A DNA stretch of 64,000 nucleotides from the NCBI RefSeq assembly GCF_026210795.1, contig NC_089447.1:2482501-2546500 (forward strand), in the 5' to 3' direction. A program made the translations under genes and the position numbers. The notes below the pieces were generated by a model. That model was given only the letters and a program-made list of their open reading frames with translations, did no database searches and had not been told where the DNA came from. This DNA comes from Rhizophagus irregularis (Eukaryota > Glomeromycota > Glomeromycetes > Glomerales > Glomeraceae). Positions 35,772 through 48,771 of the stretch are shown piece by piece. How positions within the stretch are numbered: position 1 is the first letter of the stretch; each line of letters opens with the position of its first letter.

Positions 35772-38700
35772 ATGATGGACAACAAAAAACATAATTTTTC
35801 CCCCCACTTCTCTCCTCTTCTTAGATTTGGTCAAATTAATGTAAATAGTCTTGTTTCCCCAGTACGTCAACAACATCTTCTTAATTTTTTTCTTCACTCT
35901 TCCTTTGGTGCATTATCATTGAATGATACTCGTCTTTCTCCTGCTAATGCTAAATTTATTTTTAAAAATGAACATATTAAACATCACTTTCGGTCCTATT
36001 GGGCCTGTTCATCTTCTTCTCGTCCTCATGATGGCGTTGATATTTTACTTCGCAACCCTCTGCATAAACATGTTCAAACAATTGACTCTTGGAATGGTCG
36101 CCTTCTTAAATTAGATTTATTTTTTCATCAAACAAAAATTTCTATTATTTCTTTATATTACCCCCTTCTGGTTCTATTCACCAATCTATTTGTAATGATC
36201 TTATTGCCAAATTGCTTTCCTGGCTTGATCATGCACGTTCTAATAACTACTTTGTGGTCCTTCTTGGCGATTTCAATATTGATGAAGTTGCTCATTCCAA
36301 CTATTCACACAATCATTTCAGACTTCTCCGTTTACTTTCTTCTTGATTTTTTACCGACCATTATGCTTATTCCTCTTCTTTGGATGGTCCTAGTCCTACC
36401 TTTTTTCATGCCAATGGTTCCTCTCAATTGGACTATATTTGGTCCTCGCCTGGTTTTCCTGCTCCTGGCCTTTTCTCATAAGTGACTACTTGCCCCTATC
36501 TCCTTGATCGCCCCTTTACTGATCATAAAGTTCTTATCACTGTTTTTGACTTTAGTACTTGCTTAGCTATATTAGCCAAATCCCGTCTTAAACAAAAAAA
36601 AGAAATGCGTACCGTTTTTTCTTATACTTCTACTTCCGAAGAACAATGGATGAAATTTGCCACTGAAGTGGATGATTCTCTTGGCGTGTACCTAAATAAA
36701 CAATATACTACTTGTTCTGATTTTTCTTCCCTATCTTTAGATCGTATGTGGTATGCCTTAAAAGCCGCCATATTTAGCGCTGCAATTGAAACACTATCCT
36801 TTCATAAGGTTTCCAACACACATCGTTCCACATACTCCCCAGAATTGTCTAAACTTATTGCCATTAACAAGTTTTTAGATAGATTTTTATATCGTTTTAC
36901 TACTCGTCATCCTAATCGGCCTACCCAGATCTTACAAATGACTGCAGAATTACCATCTCATCTTGTTAATCTCACATCCTTACTTCCTGATTATTCAATT
37001 CCTACTTATTCTACAACTCCTTTGTCTGGATTTAAATCCTTTTTACGCTCACAAAAGAATTTAGTTTCTGCTTTTTTGGGTACTAAGTTCGCTCAGAATC
37101 TTTCAGACTCTGTAGAATACTACACAGCTCTACGTGATGAACATTTTTCAGACTCGCTTGGCACTTTTATTGATTCTGCCTTATCAGTTGAAAAATGTTC
37201 AATTGTTCTTGATCGCGTCCTGGTTGTCTTGGACTTCATCCCCACTCTTCTAACGGACCCTTCGGATATCAAACAAGCTGCTGTTGCTCATTTTCAATCA
37301 GTTGTCTCTCCTCCTTTGGTCCAATATCATTCTATTGCTTCCTTCCCTCCACGTTGGCAACAAGCTTACACTCCTCTTCCTGATGTGTCAGCTTCATTAT
37401 ATGATCCTGTTTTAACACCAATCACTCTACAAGAATGGTCTGATGTCATCTCTTCTATGCCTAACAACAAAGCTTCTAGCCCTTCGAAGATCTCCTATGA
37501 GATGATAAAACATTTGTCTGGTGAAGCCTTGGATTTTTCTCTTTTACTTGCCAATACCTGCCTTTCTCGCGGTGATATTCCTGCTGACTGGCGTGAAGCT
37601 GTGGTCTATCCTATTCCTAAACCTCATGATTTTGATGCTCAGCTCAAGAACACTCGACCTATTACTCTTCTGGAAACTGTTCAGAAATGTGTGGTTAAAG
37701 TCGTCACCAATCGACTCTCTGCTATCCTTGCTGACAATAAAATTCTTCAAGGAGGAAATTTTGCTGGTTTACCCGGTGGCTCCACGGATGTTCCTATCAA
37801 AATGCTTGATGCGATTATTCATCAACAAAAACATGACTCTACTGATGATCAGGAATTATGGATCATTTCTCAAGATATCTCTAAAGCTTTTGATTCTATG
37901 GATTTAAACATGCTCAGATTAGCTTTAGATAGATTACACATACCTGCACTTTTAGTTCAATTTATTTTGAATCTTTTTACACGACGTAATAATAAGATAA
38001 TTACTTGCCATGGCGATACAGCTGCTTATCGAGTACGTGTTGGTATCGATCAAGGAGAAATCATTTCCCCTCTTCTTTGGGTTATTTATTTGGATCCTTT
38101 ACTTACTGTTTTAAACCAAGAAACACGAGATCCTTTTGTTCTGAAATCTTCTGCTCTTTTAGATTATTCTTCATTAGCATTTGAACAACAATTTTTACCA
38201 ATTTCTCATTTGACTTTTATGGATGACTCTACCCTTATTGCCTCTTCGAAATCTGGAATTGAAAATCGCTTTCTATTACTGCTGAATTTTATACTTTAAA
38301 TAATGTTCAAGCCAATTCAGCCAAATATGTTCTTTTTTCATCCTCTTCCCCCTCTTCGAAGATTATTTTTGATCTTTCACCTTCTCCTCTAGTTTCCATT
38401 CCTTCCCTTTCCCTTTTTTCCTTACCTGTTAATACTTCGTTTCGTTTTTTAGGAGTTTGGTTTTCTTTGTCCGCCTCTTCTGATTTTGTTCTCAGACAAG
38501 CGCGCTCTATGGTCAAAGATATGGCAGCTCTTCTTAGTTCTAAGAAATTATTAGCACAACATGTGGCCTATCTCTATAATGCTGTCCTTCTTCCGAGATT
38601 GGAATTTTGTCTCCAAACTACTCTTTTCTCTGAAAGTACTATTCAGTCGATAGTCAAGCCTATGTTTTCAGCACTTAGAAGAAAAGCTGGCCTTGCAGCT

Positions 38701-41174
38701 ACTACTCCACTAGCTTTGCTTTTCTTGAAACTTTCTTTCTCTATTCAAAATGCCTTTTATCGTTTTCTCTCTTCTCACGTGGCTTCTTGGCAAAAAATCT
38801 TCACTCACCCAGATTTTAAAAATTTTGCCGCCTATGCTATTTCTTATCTTCAAGGCTTTCTGGGCGCTGAAAGTTGCCCAACTACCATTAACCTAGAACC
38901 GTGGTCTCAAGTTGTTTCCTTGCGGACACATACTTTGTTTAATTCTCTTTTGTTCACTTCAAGATTAAATATCACGTGGTCTCTTTCTTTTTGACCTCCG
39001 AGGCGTGATCTACAACCTGCTCTGCCACTCCGATCTATTCTACCACATTCCATTTTTCAAACAAGTTGGAAACTTTGGAAACACTTGCATATTTTTGTGC
39101 TTGCCCAAATAGCTTCTCCTTGTGGACATTATCTTATAAATTGGTCTGATCTTCATTACCTTGGTATCGTTGGCCGTAAAGGACGGATCCCCACTTGGTT
39201 TAATTTTATTAAAAACAATTTTCTTTCTTTTTCTTTTTCTTCATTACTTTTATTTTCGTATTTTATTAATACTTATTTTACATTAGCTTCACCTTGTTTA
39301 TTAGATAATACTGTTAAAGATTATCATTTTTATCCCCAATGGGCTATTAATTTTAATTCCACTACCCAAACTTTATCTGTTGGCCGTGCGTGTATCACTT
39401 ACAAGAAACAAGACTCCGCTATCATGTCACATTGGCTTCCTGTATCTACTTCTGCCAATGAACGATCTTACAATCCTTGCCCTGGTTGTTCTTACAATGT
39501 ACCCGCTTTGTCAAAGAAATTCGCGATTAAACAGCGCTGTAATAGCGAGAAATGCTTCTTCAATGTTTCCTTATCTGAAACCGTTGGTTACCCCACGAAG
39601 CATGCCAAAGTTTTTGCAGCTTATCTTCCTATAACTTTGTCTACGTCCTGGAGTTATGCTACTTCCTTAGCCCTTACATATCTTGAGAGTTTATCGTTTA
39701 CTCCTTCTTCTAATGATAATTTTTCTTCCACATCGACGAATGATGCGAATGATAATACCTTTGTTCCATCCTTGCCTCCTTCAGTACAGAATTTGTACAC
39801 TGATCATTCCTTCCGCCACGCATCTGAATCTACTCCTCCTTCTATGTCACCCGCCTGGTTAGCCCTTGATGATGATGGATTTATATTGGATTCTTTCTCT
39901 ATAAGCCTCCCTTCGTGTTCACCCTCAGCTCTACGTTCTGAAATTTATGCTGTGGTACTAGGACTTTATGCTCTTCCTTTTGGCTCTTCCATTACAATTA
40001 ATACCGACTGTAGTCAACTTATTTCTCTTTGGACAAGTTTTGTCAATGTTCCATTTTCGCCAAAACTGTTTCGTCAAATTAATCATCTTCTTTGGCTTTC
40101 TATCCGACATATTGTTAAGAATCTTGATTTGAAAGTTAAATTGAACAAAATCCCTGCTCACAAGAATAACGCACATAACATACAAGTTGATTCTCTGGCT
40201 AAAAACGCTCACTCATTTATGCAACCTACCTTTTCACCAATGGCTATTTATCAAGCTCCGTGTTTGCTTAAGTTCAATTCCTTACCTATTGACATGAATA
40301 TTCGTCACTTTCTCCGTTCTATCGCAGATGCTCGTGCCCTTTTATCCTTTTGTTCCATGACACGCTTTACTGCACTTGGCTCTTCTGCACTCTTCGATTG
40401 GGCTGGTATACATTTTTGCCTTTCACAAATTAAAGGTTTTGCTTCTCATAAGAATGGTCGTCCTGAATTTTGGATCTTCTGTATAAAACTTCTCTTGGAT
40501 ATGTTGCCTACCTTGACTACTTTACAACAACAGAAATTCCATTTATATTCTCCGGACTGGCTTTGTCCACAATGCAATTCCTTTCCTGAAAATTTGAACC
40601 ATCTCTGGACTTGTCCTTATATCCTTCCAGAACTTAATCCCTGTTTAACACATCGTTCTGAAGTTATTACATTTAGGGACGCTTGTATTAAATCATTTTC
40701 GTCCTTAAAATCTTTGGACCTTTCTTTCCCTGATGAATTTTTGCTTTGGACTGCTGGGATTTTGAAACTCCTTTTTCGTCCTGCCTTTGGCTTACTCGAA
40801 GCTTACTTCCTGCCCATTTAACTTTGTTTTTGAAACAATATTTTCCTCTTTCAGTCATTTATAAAATTATTTCTCCGCTTCTTAATGACTTCCAAGTTAA
40901 ATTATATGGTGAAATCTGGCTTTGTCAGAATGTTCTTTTCCACGCTTGGGAGGAATCACAGGGTATTACTGCTACTTCAAAATTACGTGGCCCTTCTACA
41001 ACTACCGCCTCTACTATTTCTCCTTATCATCATAACTCTTCTCTGGCGACAGTTTCTCAGGATTCCTGGATTTCCTGGATATCCTCTTCTATAATTCGGG
41101 GTGGATCTTAGATCTCGCACTTGGATTTTCTGCGCTGCTTAACAGTTCAACCTCTTAGGATTTCTTTCTGGTAA
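35772..41174 (+). pseudogene. LINE family A ORF2 (EN-RT-RNase H), interrupted, copy 1
   Basis: Domains in order: APE-type endonuclease (FGQINVNS to LGDFNIDEVAHS, 35820-36480), reverse transcriptase (SQDISKAFDSMDLNM at about 37866, GIDQGEIISPLLW at about 38043, FMDDSTLIASS at about 38217), RNase H (LYTDHSF at about 39795, KIPAHKNN at about 40147) and a C-terminal finger (WLCPQCNS, then LNHLWTCPYI, at about 40558-40625). Damage: frameshift near 36155, TGA near 36344, TAA near 36479, frameshift near 38268, TGA at 38992, frameshift near 40743 and TAG at 41109. The RNase H motif reads Asp-His-Ser instead of Asp-Gly-Ser. Not functional. Confidence 0.85.
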
Positions 41175-41987
41175 CGGTTTGAATTTTTGGATGTTGGATA
41201 GTTGACTCACACTGGCCTTCGGGTAAAGTTGGGGTATGCGATTCTGTAATAGTTTAGTTTTTCTTTGCTTTAATGTTATTTTAGTTTAGATTCTTTACTT
41301 GTATGAGTCGTGAAGCTACTCTTTTTATTTTTTATTAGTTTATTTTCTTATTTTGTAATATTGTTCGACTATTATTTTCGAAGTTTAAATATAAATAAAA
41401 GATAAAGTCAAAATACTGTTTGCACGGCAAAAGGATAAAACTACCACCATTTGATTCATCTCAGTGAGACGATTCTAACAAGCTATGATACATCTTTGTA
41501 CAATTATTAGATACCAAGTTATTTAATATATTCTTTATATAACTGTGATTATAAACGGTTCTTTTTAATATAAGATTTTTGAGGATAGGTGTGATAGTGA
41601 CTATAGATAGATTGTGACTATATAGGATAGTTTTCAATAATAAAGTGTTTTGAACATTCAACTGGTGTGACTATATAGTAGAATGTGACTACAGTCAACT
41701 CCCTCTATAGTCGCTCCCGTTATAGTCACATTCTACTATATAGTCACACCGGTTGAATGTTCAAAACACTTTATTATTAAAATCTATCCTATATAGTCAC
41801 AATCTATCTATAGTCACTATCACACCTATCCTCAAAAATCTTATATTAAAAAGAACCGTTTATAATCGCAGTTATATAAAGAATATATTAAATAACTTGG
41901 CATCTAATAATCGTACAAAGATGTATCATAGCTTGTTAGAATCGTCTCACTGAGACGAATCGAATGGTGGTAGTTTTATCCTTTTCC

Positions 41988-42970
41988 TTTGCTAGTGTTT
42001 ACGGCCAGACCACCCATTACCTCTTATGAGACTAATCTCGGGTCTGTGTCCTATCATCTTCACTGGGCAACTATTATACCGAGTACTTAATTCCTCAGGT
42101 AACAGCACCACTTTGAAGACATGCCCCCATCGCCGTTTTAAGCTGATGCGGTTTGTACGCGCCGCCTACTCATCCTATATCCATTGCGTGATACTGATAC
42201 TTTCAATTTATTTTACGACCTTTAGAGAGCATCTACTTTCATGGAGGACTTTCGACAGGTAACATCAACCATCTAGTACCCTTCCATACCACCATTTTAG
42301 GTACTAAGTCTCCATCAAAGGCCACTAATGCCTGTGATTACCTGCGTGATAGTACAGTTGTTTCTGCCCCAGAAAGTGTATTTGTTTTAGTGACCACTCG
42401 GACCAGGAAGTAGCAGGCATTTGTCCAGGATCACCCCTTATGGTGGGTATCAACCACCGCATCACCAACCAGGACCTGGGCGAGAGAATCCGAACCCTAT
42501 AACCACGCTACCTGTTCTGCGCACGAACACTTTGGTTGGCCTAAAACCTAACAGAAGGTCTAACTATCACTAAGACATTGCACCCTCAGCTTTACCATCT
42601 AGGACGACCATCTAGCCATTACTGACCACAAGTGGTATCGTGGAGTGACCACCCGGACAGGAAGTCCTCCTCAAGGTATAGTAGTGACCTTAAGGACAGG
42701 GGAACTGCTTGCTTGCGTGCCAATGGCCTCATAGGGAACGTTAGAAGGACACCATGACCCTTAGTTGAAATGTGCGGCCTAACTGTACACACTAATTCAC
42801 CATGATGCAGTCTAACTACACTAATCCCTGTACCTTCACGCTATTGGTTGTAGCGTCCGCAGTAAAATTCTTTTTATTTCCGTGGTCATGGGAATCGAAC
42901 CTGCGACCTCACCATACTCAGGCTTAATGAGGGTCTCAGTGACTAACCATTGAGATAGGGTGACCAACCC
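41988..42970 (-). mobile_element. tRNA-headed SINE A at site A
   Basis: A 983-base insert flanked by TAGTTTTATCCTTTTCC (41971-41987 and 42971-42987). On the minus strand it starts with a tRNA-like head (42968-42887) that has an A-box-like CTCAATGGTTAGT and a B box GGTTCGATTCC. A second tRNA-like module starts near 42591 (TGCAATGTCTTAGTGATAG), with a decayed B box near 42485. The 3' part (42470-41988) matches SINE C at 50923. No protein frame. RNA polymerase III transcription from the head is inferred from the boxes. Its 3' end GCAAAGG plus the target word is the same as in the LINEs. Confidence 0.7.
42887..42968 (-). ncRNA. tRNA-like head of SINE A
   Basis: The minus strand reads GGTCACCC at the 5' side and CATGACCA at the 3' side, giving a partial acceptor stem (GGTCA/TGACC). 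CTCAATGGTTAG fits a D-arm/A box, and GGTTCGATTCC is a perfect T-loop/B box. The anticodon arm is not convincing, and the sequence sits at the 5' end of a retroelement, so it is called a SINE promoter and not a working tRNA gene. Confidence 0.6.
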
Positions 42971-42987
42971 TAGTTTTATCCTTTTCC

Positions 42988-43058
42988 TTTGCTAGTGTTT
43001 ACAGCCAGACCACCCATTGCCTCTTATGAGACTAATTTCGGGTCTGTGTCCTATCATC
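42988..43058 (-). mobile_element. 5'-truncated SINE B fragment
   Basis: 71 bases matching the 3' end of SINE A and SINE C (TTTGCTAGTGTTTACAGCC onward). It is bounded by site A words at 42971-42987 and 43059-43075. A dead end product of incomplete reverse transcription. Confidence 0.8.
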
Positions 43059-43330
43059 TAGTTTTATCTTTTTCCTGTGCAAACAGTCTTGTGACTTTAT
43101 CTTTTATTTATATTTTAAACTTCGAAGACATGATCGAACAATATTACAAAAAATAAGAAAATAAACTAATAAAAAATAAAAAGAGTAGCTTCACGACTCA
43201 TACAAGTAAAGAAATCTAAACTAAAATAAAATTAAAGCAAAGAAAAACTAAACTATTACAGAATCGCATACCCCAACTTTACCCGAAGGCCAGTGTGAGT
43301 CAACTATCTAACATCCAAAAATCCAGTCCG

Positions 43331-46300
43331 TTACCAGAAAGAAATCCTAAGAGGTTGAACTGTTAAGTGGCACAGAAAATCCAAGTGCGAGATCCATGAT
43401 CCACCCCAGATTATAGAAGAGGATATCCAAGAAATCCAGGAATCCTGAGAAACTGACGCCAAAGAAGAGTTGTTTTTTTGTGAAGAAGTAGCAATAGAAG
43501 GAGAAGTTGTAGATGAGCCACGTAATTTAGAAGCAGCCAAGATACCCTGTGACTCTTCCCAAAGCATGGAAAAGAACATTCCGCCAGCACATCTGCAAAA
43601 GTGCGACTTGGAAGTCGTTCAAGAAGAGGAGAAATAGTGTTTGTATATAACGAGAGAGAGAAGTGTTGATTCAAAAATGCCGTTAAATGCGCAGGTAACA
43701 ATCCTCTAGTAAGCCAAAGACAGGACGGAGAAGGAGTTTCATAGTTCCAACAATCTAAAGTAGAGAAACCAGTTTGGAAGGTAATATCCAAAGGCTTCAG
43801 AAATAAGAACGAAGATAAACAAGAATCTCTGAATTTAACAATTTCAGACTGATGTGTTAAATATGGATTAAGATCTGGGAGAATATAAGGACAAGTCCAA
43901 AGATGATTCAAATCTTCAGGAGCTGAGTTGCATTGTGGACAAAGCCAGTAAGGAAAATATAAATAAGGCTTGCGTTGTTGAAGAGTAGTTAAGGTAGGCA
44001 ACATATCCAAAAGGAGTTTGATACAGAAGATCCAAAATTCAGGATGACCATTTTTATGCGAAGCAAAACCTTTAATTTGTGAAAGGCAGAAATATATACC
44101 AGCCCAATCAAAAAGTGAAGGAGAACCAAGAGCAGTAAAACGTGCCATGGAACAGAAAGATAAAAGAGCACGAGCATCGGCTATAGAGCGGAGAAAATGA
44201 CGAATATTCATGTCAATAGGCAAAGTGTTAAAAGTCAACAAACATGGAGCATTACAAAATGCCGAAGGGAAAACAGTAGGTTGTAAAGACGAATGAGCAT
44301 CTTTTGCCAGAGAATCCGCTTGTATATTGTGGATATCATCGCCATAAGCAAGGACTTTAATCAAATCGACTTTAAGATTACGATCTATGATAAGTTGTCG
44401 AATAGAAAGCCAAAAAAGATGATTAGGTTCTCGAAGCAACTTCGGTGAGAAGGGAGCATTAACAAAACGTGTCCATAAGGAAACTAATTGACTACAATCA
44501 GTATAAACAGAGATTGAAGAGTCATGGGAGAGGGCGCTTAATCCCGATAAAATAGCAAAAATTTCAGAATGCAAAGCCGAAGGAAAACAAGAAGGGAGAT
44601 GCACAGATGAAGATTCAAGGATAAAACCATCATCATCAAGAGCAATCCAAGCAGAAGTCATGGAAGAGAGTGAAGATTCTTTGGCAGGATGGAAAGAACC
44701 ATCGGTATATAAAGTTTGCACAAAAGACGGCAGAACATCAACTTCAATTCTGTCTTGAAAGGAAGGAGAAAGGGTGGGAGAAACGGATAAGAGGGGCGAG
44801 TTTGTCAAATGAACAAAAGCTAAAAAAGTAACATAACTCCATGAAGTAGATAGAGTTATGGGAAGGTAAGCCGCAAATACTTTGGCATTTCTGGTAGGAT
44901 AGCCCACAGTTTCCGATAGGATTACATTGAAAAAGCATTTTTCGCTATTGCATTGTTGTTTAATGGCAGATTTTCTGGATAATGCTGGAATATTAAGGGC
45001 ACAACCAGGACAAGGGTTATAGGTTCGTTCATCAGCCGAGGTAGATACAGGAAGCCAATGAGACATAATAGCTGAGTTTTGTTTCTTGTAGGTGATACAC
45101 ACACGGCCAACAGATAAAGTTTGAGTAGCAGAATCAAGATTAATAGCCCATTGAGGATAAAAATGATAATCTTTAACAGTATGATCTAATAAACAAGGAG
45201 AAGCTAAAGTAAAAGAAGAATTAATAAAATACAAAGACAAAAGTAAAGAAGAAGAAGAAGAGGAAAGAAAATTATTTTTTATAAAATTAAACCAAGCAGG
45301 AATGCGTCCTTTACGACCAATGATACCAAGGTACCGAAGGTCAGGCCAATTCATGAGATACTGTCCACAAGGAGAAACCAATTGAGCGAGCATAAATATA
45401 TTCAAATTTTTCCAAAGTTTCCAACTCGACTGAAAAATAGAATGTGGTAGAATGGATCGGAGCGGCATAGCCGGTTGTAGATCACGCCTCAGAGGTCGGA
45501 AAGATAGAGACCACGTGATAGTAAGTCGTGAAGAAAACAAAAGAGTGTTAAACAAAGTATGTGTCTATAAGTAGACAACTTGTGACCACAGTTCTAAGTT
45601 AATAGTAGTCGGGCAACTCTCCGCGCCCAAAAAGTCTTGAAGATATGAAATGGCATAGTTGGCAAACAATCGAAAATCTGGATGAGTGAAAATCTTTTGC
45701 CAAGAAGCCATATGAAAAGAAAGAAATCAGTAAAAAGCATTCTGAATAGAGAAAGGAAGTTTCAAGAAGAGCAAAGCTAATGGAGTAGTAGCGGCAAGAC
45801 CAGCTTTTCTTCTAAGAACTGAAAACATAGGTGTAACAATTGATTGAACAGTGTTTTCTGAAAAGAGAGCGGTTTGAAGACGAAATTCCAATCTCGGAAG
45901 GAGAACAGCATTGTACAGATAGGCTACATGTTGCGCCAATAATTTTTTCGGACCAAGAAGAGCAGCCATATCTTTAACCATAGAACGCGCTTGTTTAAGC
46001 ACAAATTGAGGAGAAGCAGATAAAGAAAACCAAACTCCTAAAAAACGGAATGAAGTATTCAAAAATAAAGAGGAAAGGGAAAGAGACAAATTGGAAACTA
46101 AAGAAGAAGGTGAAAGATCAAAAACTATCTTCGAAGAAGGGGAAAAGGAGGAAAGAAAAACATATTTAGCCGAATTAGCTTGAACATTATTCAAAGTATA
46201 AAATTCAGCAGTAATAGAAAGACGATCTTCAATGCCGGGCTTCGAAGAAGCAATAAGTGTAGAATCGTCCATAAATGTCAAATGTGAAATAGGTAAGGAA

Positions 46301-48717
46301 TGTTGTTCAAAATCAAGTGGAGAATATTCTAAGAGAGCTGAAGATTTCAAGACGAAAGGATCTTGTGCTTCTTGATTTAAAACAGTAAGTAAAGGGTCCA
46401 AATAAATAACCCAAAGTAAGGGGAAAATAATTTCTCCTTGATCGATACAAACACGGACTCTATAAGCAGCTGTATCGCCATAACAAGTTATAATTTTGTT
46501 ATTACGTCGTGTAAAAAGATTTAAAATAAATTGCACTAAAAGTGCAAGAATATGTAATCTAACTAAAGTTAATTTAAGCATATTCAGATCCATAGAATCA
46601 AAAGCTTTAGAGATATCTTGAGAAACGATCCATAATTCATGATCATCAGAAGAGTCATGTTTTTGTTGATAAATAATTGCATCAAGCATTTTGATAGGGA
46701 CATCAGTAGAACCACTAGGTAAACCCGCAAAGTTACCTCCTTGAAGAATTTTATTATCAGCAAGGATGTTGGAGAGACGATTCGTGACGACCTTAACAAC
46801 ACATTTTCGAACTATATCCAGAAGGGTAATAGGTCGAGTGTTCTTGAGTTGAGCATCAAAGTCATGGGGCTTGGGAATAGGATAAATCACGGCTTCACGC
46901 CAATCAGCAGGAATATCGCCGCGAGAAAGGCAAGTGTTGGCAAGTAAAAGAGAAAATCCTAAGGCATCACCGGACAAATGTTTGATCATCTCATAAGAAA
47001 TTTTTGAAGGGCCGGAAGCTTTGTTATTTGGCATGGAGGAAATAACACTAGACCATTCTTGTAAGGAAATAGGTGCTAAAACAGGATCATATAATAAAAC
47101 AGACACATCCGCAAGAGGAGTGTAGGCTTGTTGCCATCGAGCAGGAAATGAAGCAATAGAAGAATAATGGACCAACGGAGGAGAAACAATTGACTGGAAA
47201 TGAGCAATAGCAGCTTGTTTAATATCCAAAGGATCCGTTAAAAATGTAGGAGTAGAGTCCAGGACAACCAGGACGCGGTCAAGAACAATCAAACATTTTT
47301 CAACCGATAGAGCAGAGTCTATGAAGGTGCCAAGCGAGTTCGAAAAATGTTCGTCACGTAATGCTGTATAGAATTCCACAGAGTCCGTAAGATGTTGGGC
47401 GAATTTAGTAGATAAGAAGGCAGAAACTAAATTCTTTTGTGATCGTAAAAACGATTTAAAAACAGATATAGGAGTTGTGGAATAGGTAGGGATTAAATAA
47501 TCAGGAAGCAAGGATGTAAGATTCTCAAGATGGGAAGGTAAAGCAGCAGTCATTTGCGCAATTTGAGTAGGCCGATTGGAACGACAAGTGGTAAGGCGAT
47601 ATAAAAATCGATCTAAAAACTTGTTAATAGCAATAAGTTTAGTTAATTCAAGAGAGTATGAATATCGGTGTGTGTTGGAGACTTTTTGAAAAGGTAATGT
47701 TTCAATTGCAGCACTAAGTATGGCAGCTTTTAAAGCATGCCACATACGATCAAGAGAAAGAAAAGAGAAATCAAGACGAGAATTATATTGTCTATCTAAA
47801 TATACTCCAAGAGAATCATCCACTTCAGTGGTAAAATTATTCCATTGTTCATCCGAAGTGGAAGTATAAGAAAAGATAGTACGCATTTCTTTTTTTTGTT
47901 TGAGACGAGACTTAGCCAAAATAGCCAAGCAAGAACTAAAGTCAAAAACAGTTATAAGAACTTTGTGATCAGTAAAAGGACGATCAAGTAGATTAGGGCA
48001 AGTAACCACTTGCGTAAAAAGACCAGGGGCAGGAAAACCAGGTGAAGACCAGATATAATCCAGTCTAGAAGATCCATTATCATGGAAAAAAGTGGGATCA
48101 AGACCATCGGTAGAGGAGTGAGCTTGATGATCAGTAAAAAACTGAAAAGAGAGTAAACGAAGAAGCGTGAAGTGAGTGGATGAATAGTTGGAATGAGCGA
48201 CTTCATCAATATTGAAGTCGCCAAGGATGATTACAAAATAGTTATTAGCACGGGCATGATCAAGCCAAGAAAGAAGTTTGGCAATAAGATCAGCACCTAT
48301 AGACTGATGAATAGAGCCAGAAGGGGGATAATATATAGAGATAATAAAAATTTTCGTTTGATGAAAAAATAGATCCAATTTAAGAAGACGACCATTCCAA
48401 GGATCAATTGTTTGAACATGTTTATGAAGGGGATTACGTAATAAAATACCAACACCATCATGAGGACGAGAAGAAGACGAACAGGCCCAATAGGACCTAA
48501 AGTGATGTTGGAAATGTTCATTTTTGAAAATAAATTTAGCATTTGAAGGGGAAAGGCGGGTATCATTAATAGACAAAGCACCAAAAGAAGAATGAAGAAA
48601 AAAATTAAGCAAATGTTGTTGTCTAACTGGGGAACATAAGCCATTAACATTAATTTGACCAAATTTAATAAAGGGAGAAGGGTGAGGAGAAAAATTATGT
48701 TTTGTATTGTCCATCAT
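43331..48717 (-). pseudogene. LINE family A ORF2 (EN-RT-RNase H), nearly intact, copy 2
   Basis: One frame from 48717 (MMDNTKHNFSP) covers APE-type endonuclease (FGQINVNGLCS, then ILGDFNIDEVAHS near 48215), reverse transcriptase (SQDISKAFDSMDLNM near 46600, FMDDSTLIASS near 46265), RNase H (LYTDGSF near 44710, with later Glu, Asp and His blocks) and the C-terminal finger WLCPQCNS (near 43930). A TGA at 45727-45729 replaces an Arg codon kept in copy 1, and a TAG lies near 45568. A single-base frameshift near 43590 moves the last 80 residues (EESQGILAAS to RISFW) into another frame ending at 43331. Full length would be about 1795 codons. The family B copy carries the same domains. Confidence 0.88.
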
Positions 48718-48771
48718 TACTACACTATGATAAAAGGTAAGTAGTAGAGGGAAATAATTGGTAGTTAAAAA

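Larger units (their letters stand above)
35372..41426 (+). mobile_element. LINE family A, copy 1, with internally deleted ORF1
   Basis: A 6055-base non-LTR retrotransposon flanked by exact 17-base direct repeats GCAAAAGGATAAAACTA (35355-35371 and 41427-41443), which is site A read on the other strand. The 5' end starts near AACTCTCTCCCG, as in the other full-length copies. It encodes a remnant ORF1 and a broken ORF2 with endonuclease, reverse transcriptase, RNase H and a CCHC finger. The 3' untranslated region (41175-41426) ends AAAAGATAAAGTC...CTGTTTGC and has no poly-A tail. The domain order is that of I/Tad-type LINEs; the exact clade would need a tree. Confidence 0.88.
32011..41691 (-). 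mobile_element. Pogo-like DNA transposon, copy 2, inverted and heavily nested
   Basis: Begins with the B end (CAGTCAACTCTCTTTATAGTCAC, TA at 32009-32010) and runs in reverse orientation relative to copy 1. A hAT transposon occupies 32210-34880 within its last subrepeat, and a family A LINE occupies 35372-41426 at site A. The A end at 41444-41690 is the reverse of 20702-20980 but lacks the outermost 30 or so bases, because copy 3 starts at the TA at 41690-41691. The missing end should lie beyond the right edge of the window. Site B here (about 32048-32070) is empty. Confidence 0.78.

Noticed and set aside
42887-42968. A possible functional tRNA gene
   Set aside because: The A and B boxes are good, but the acceptor stem is partial, the anticodon arm is unconvincing, and it sits exactly at the 5' end of a site-flanked retroelement; it is better read as a SINE head.
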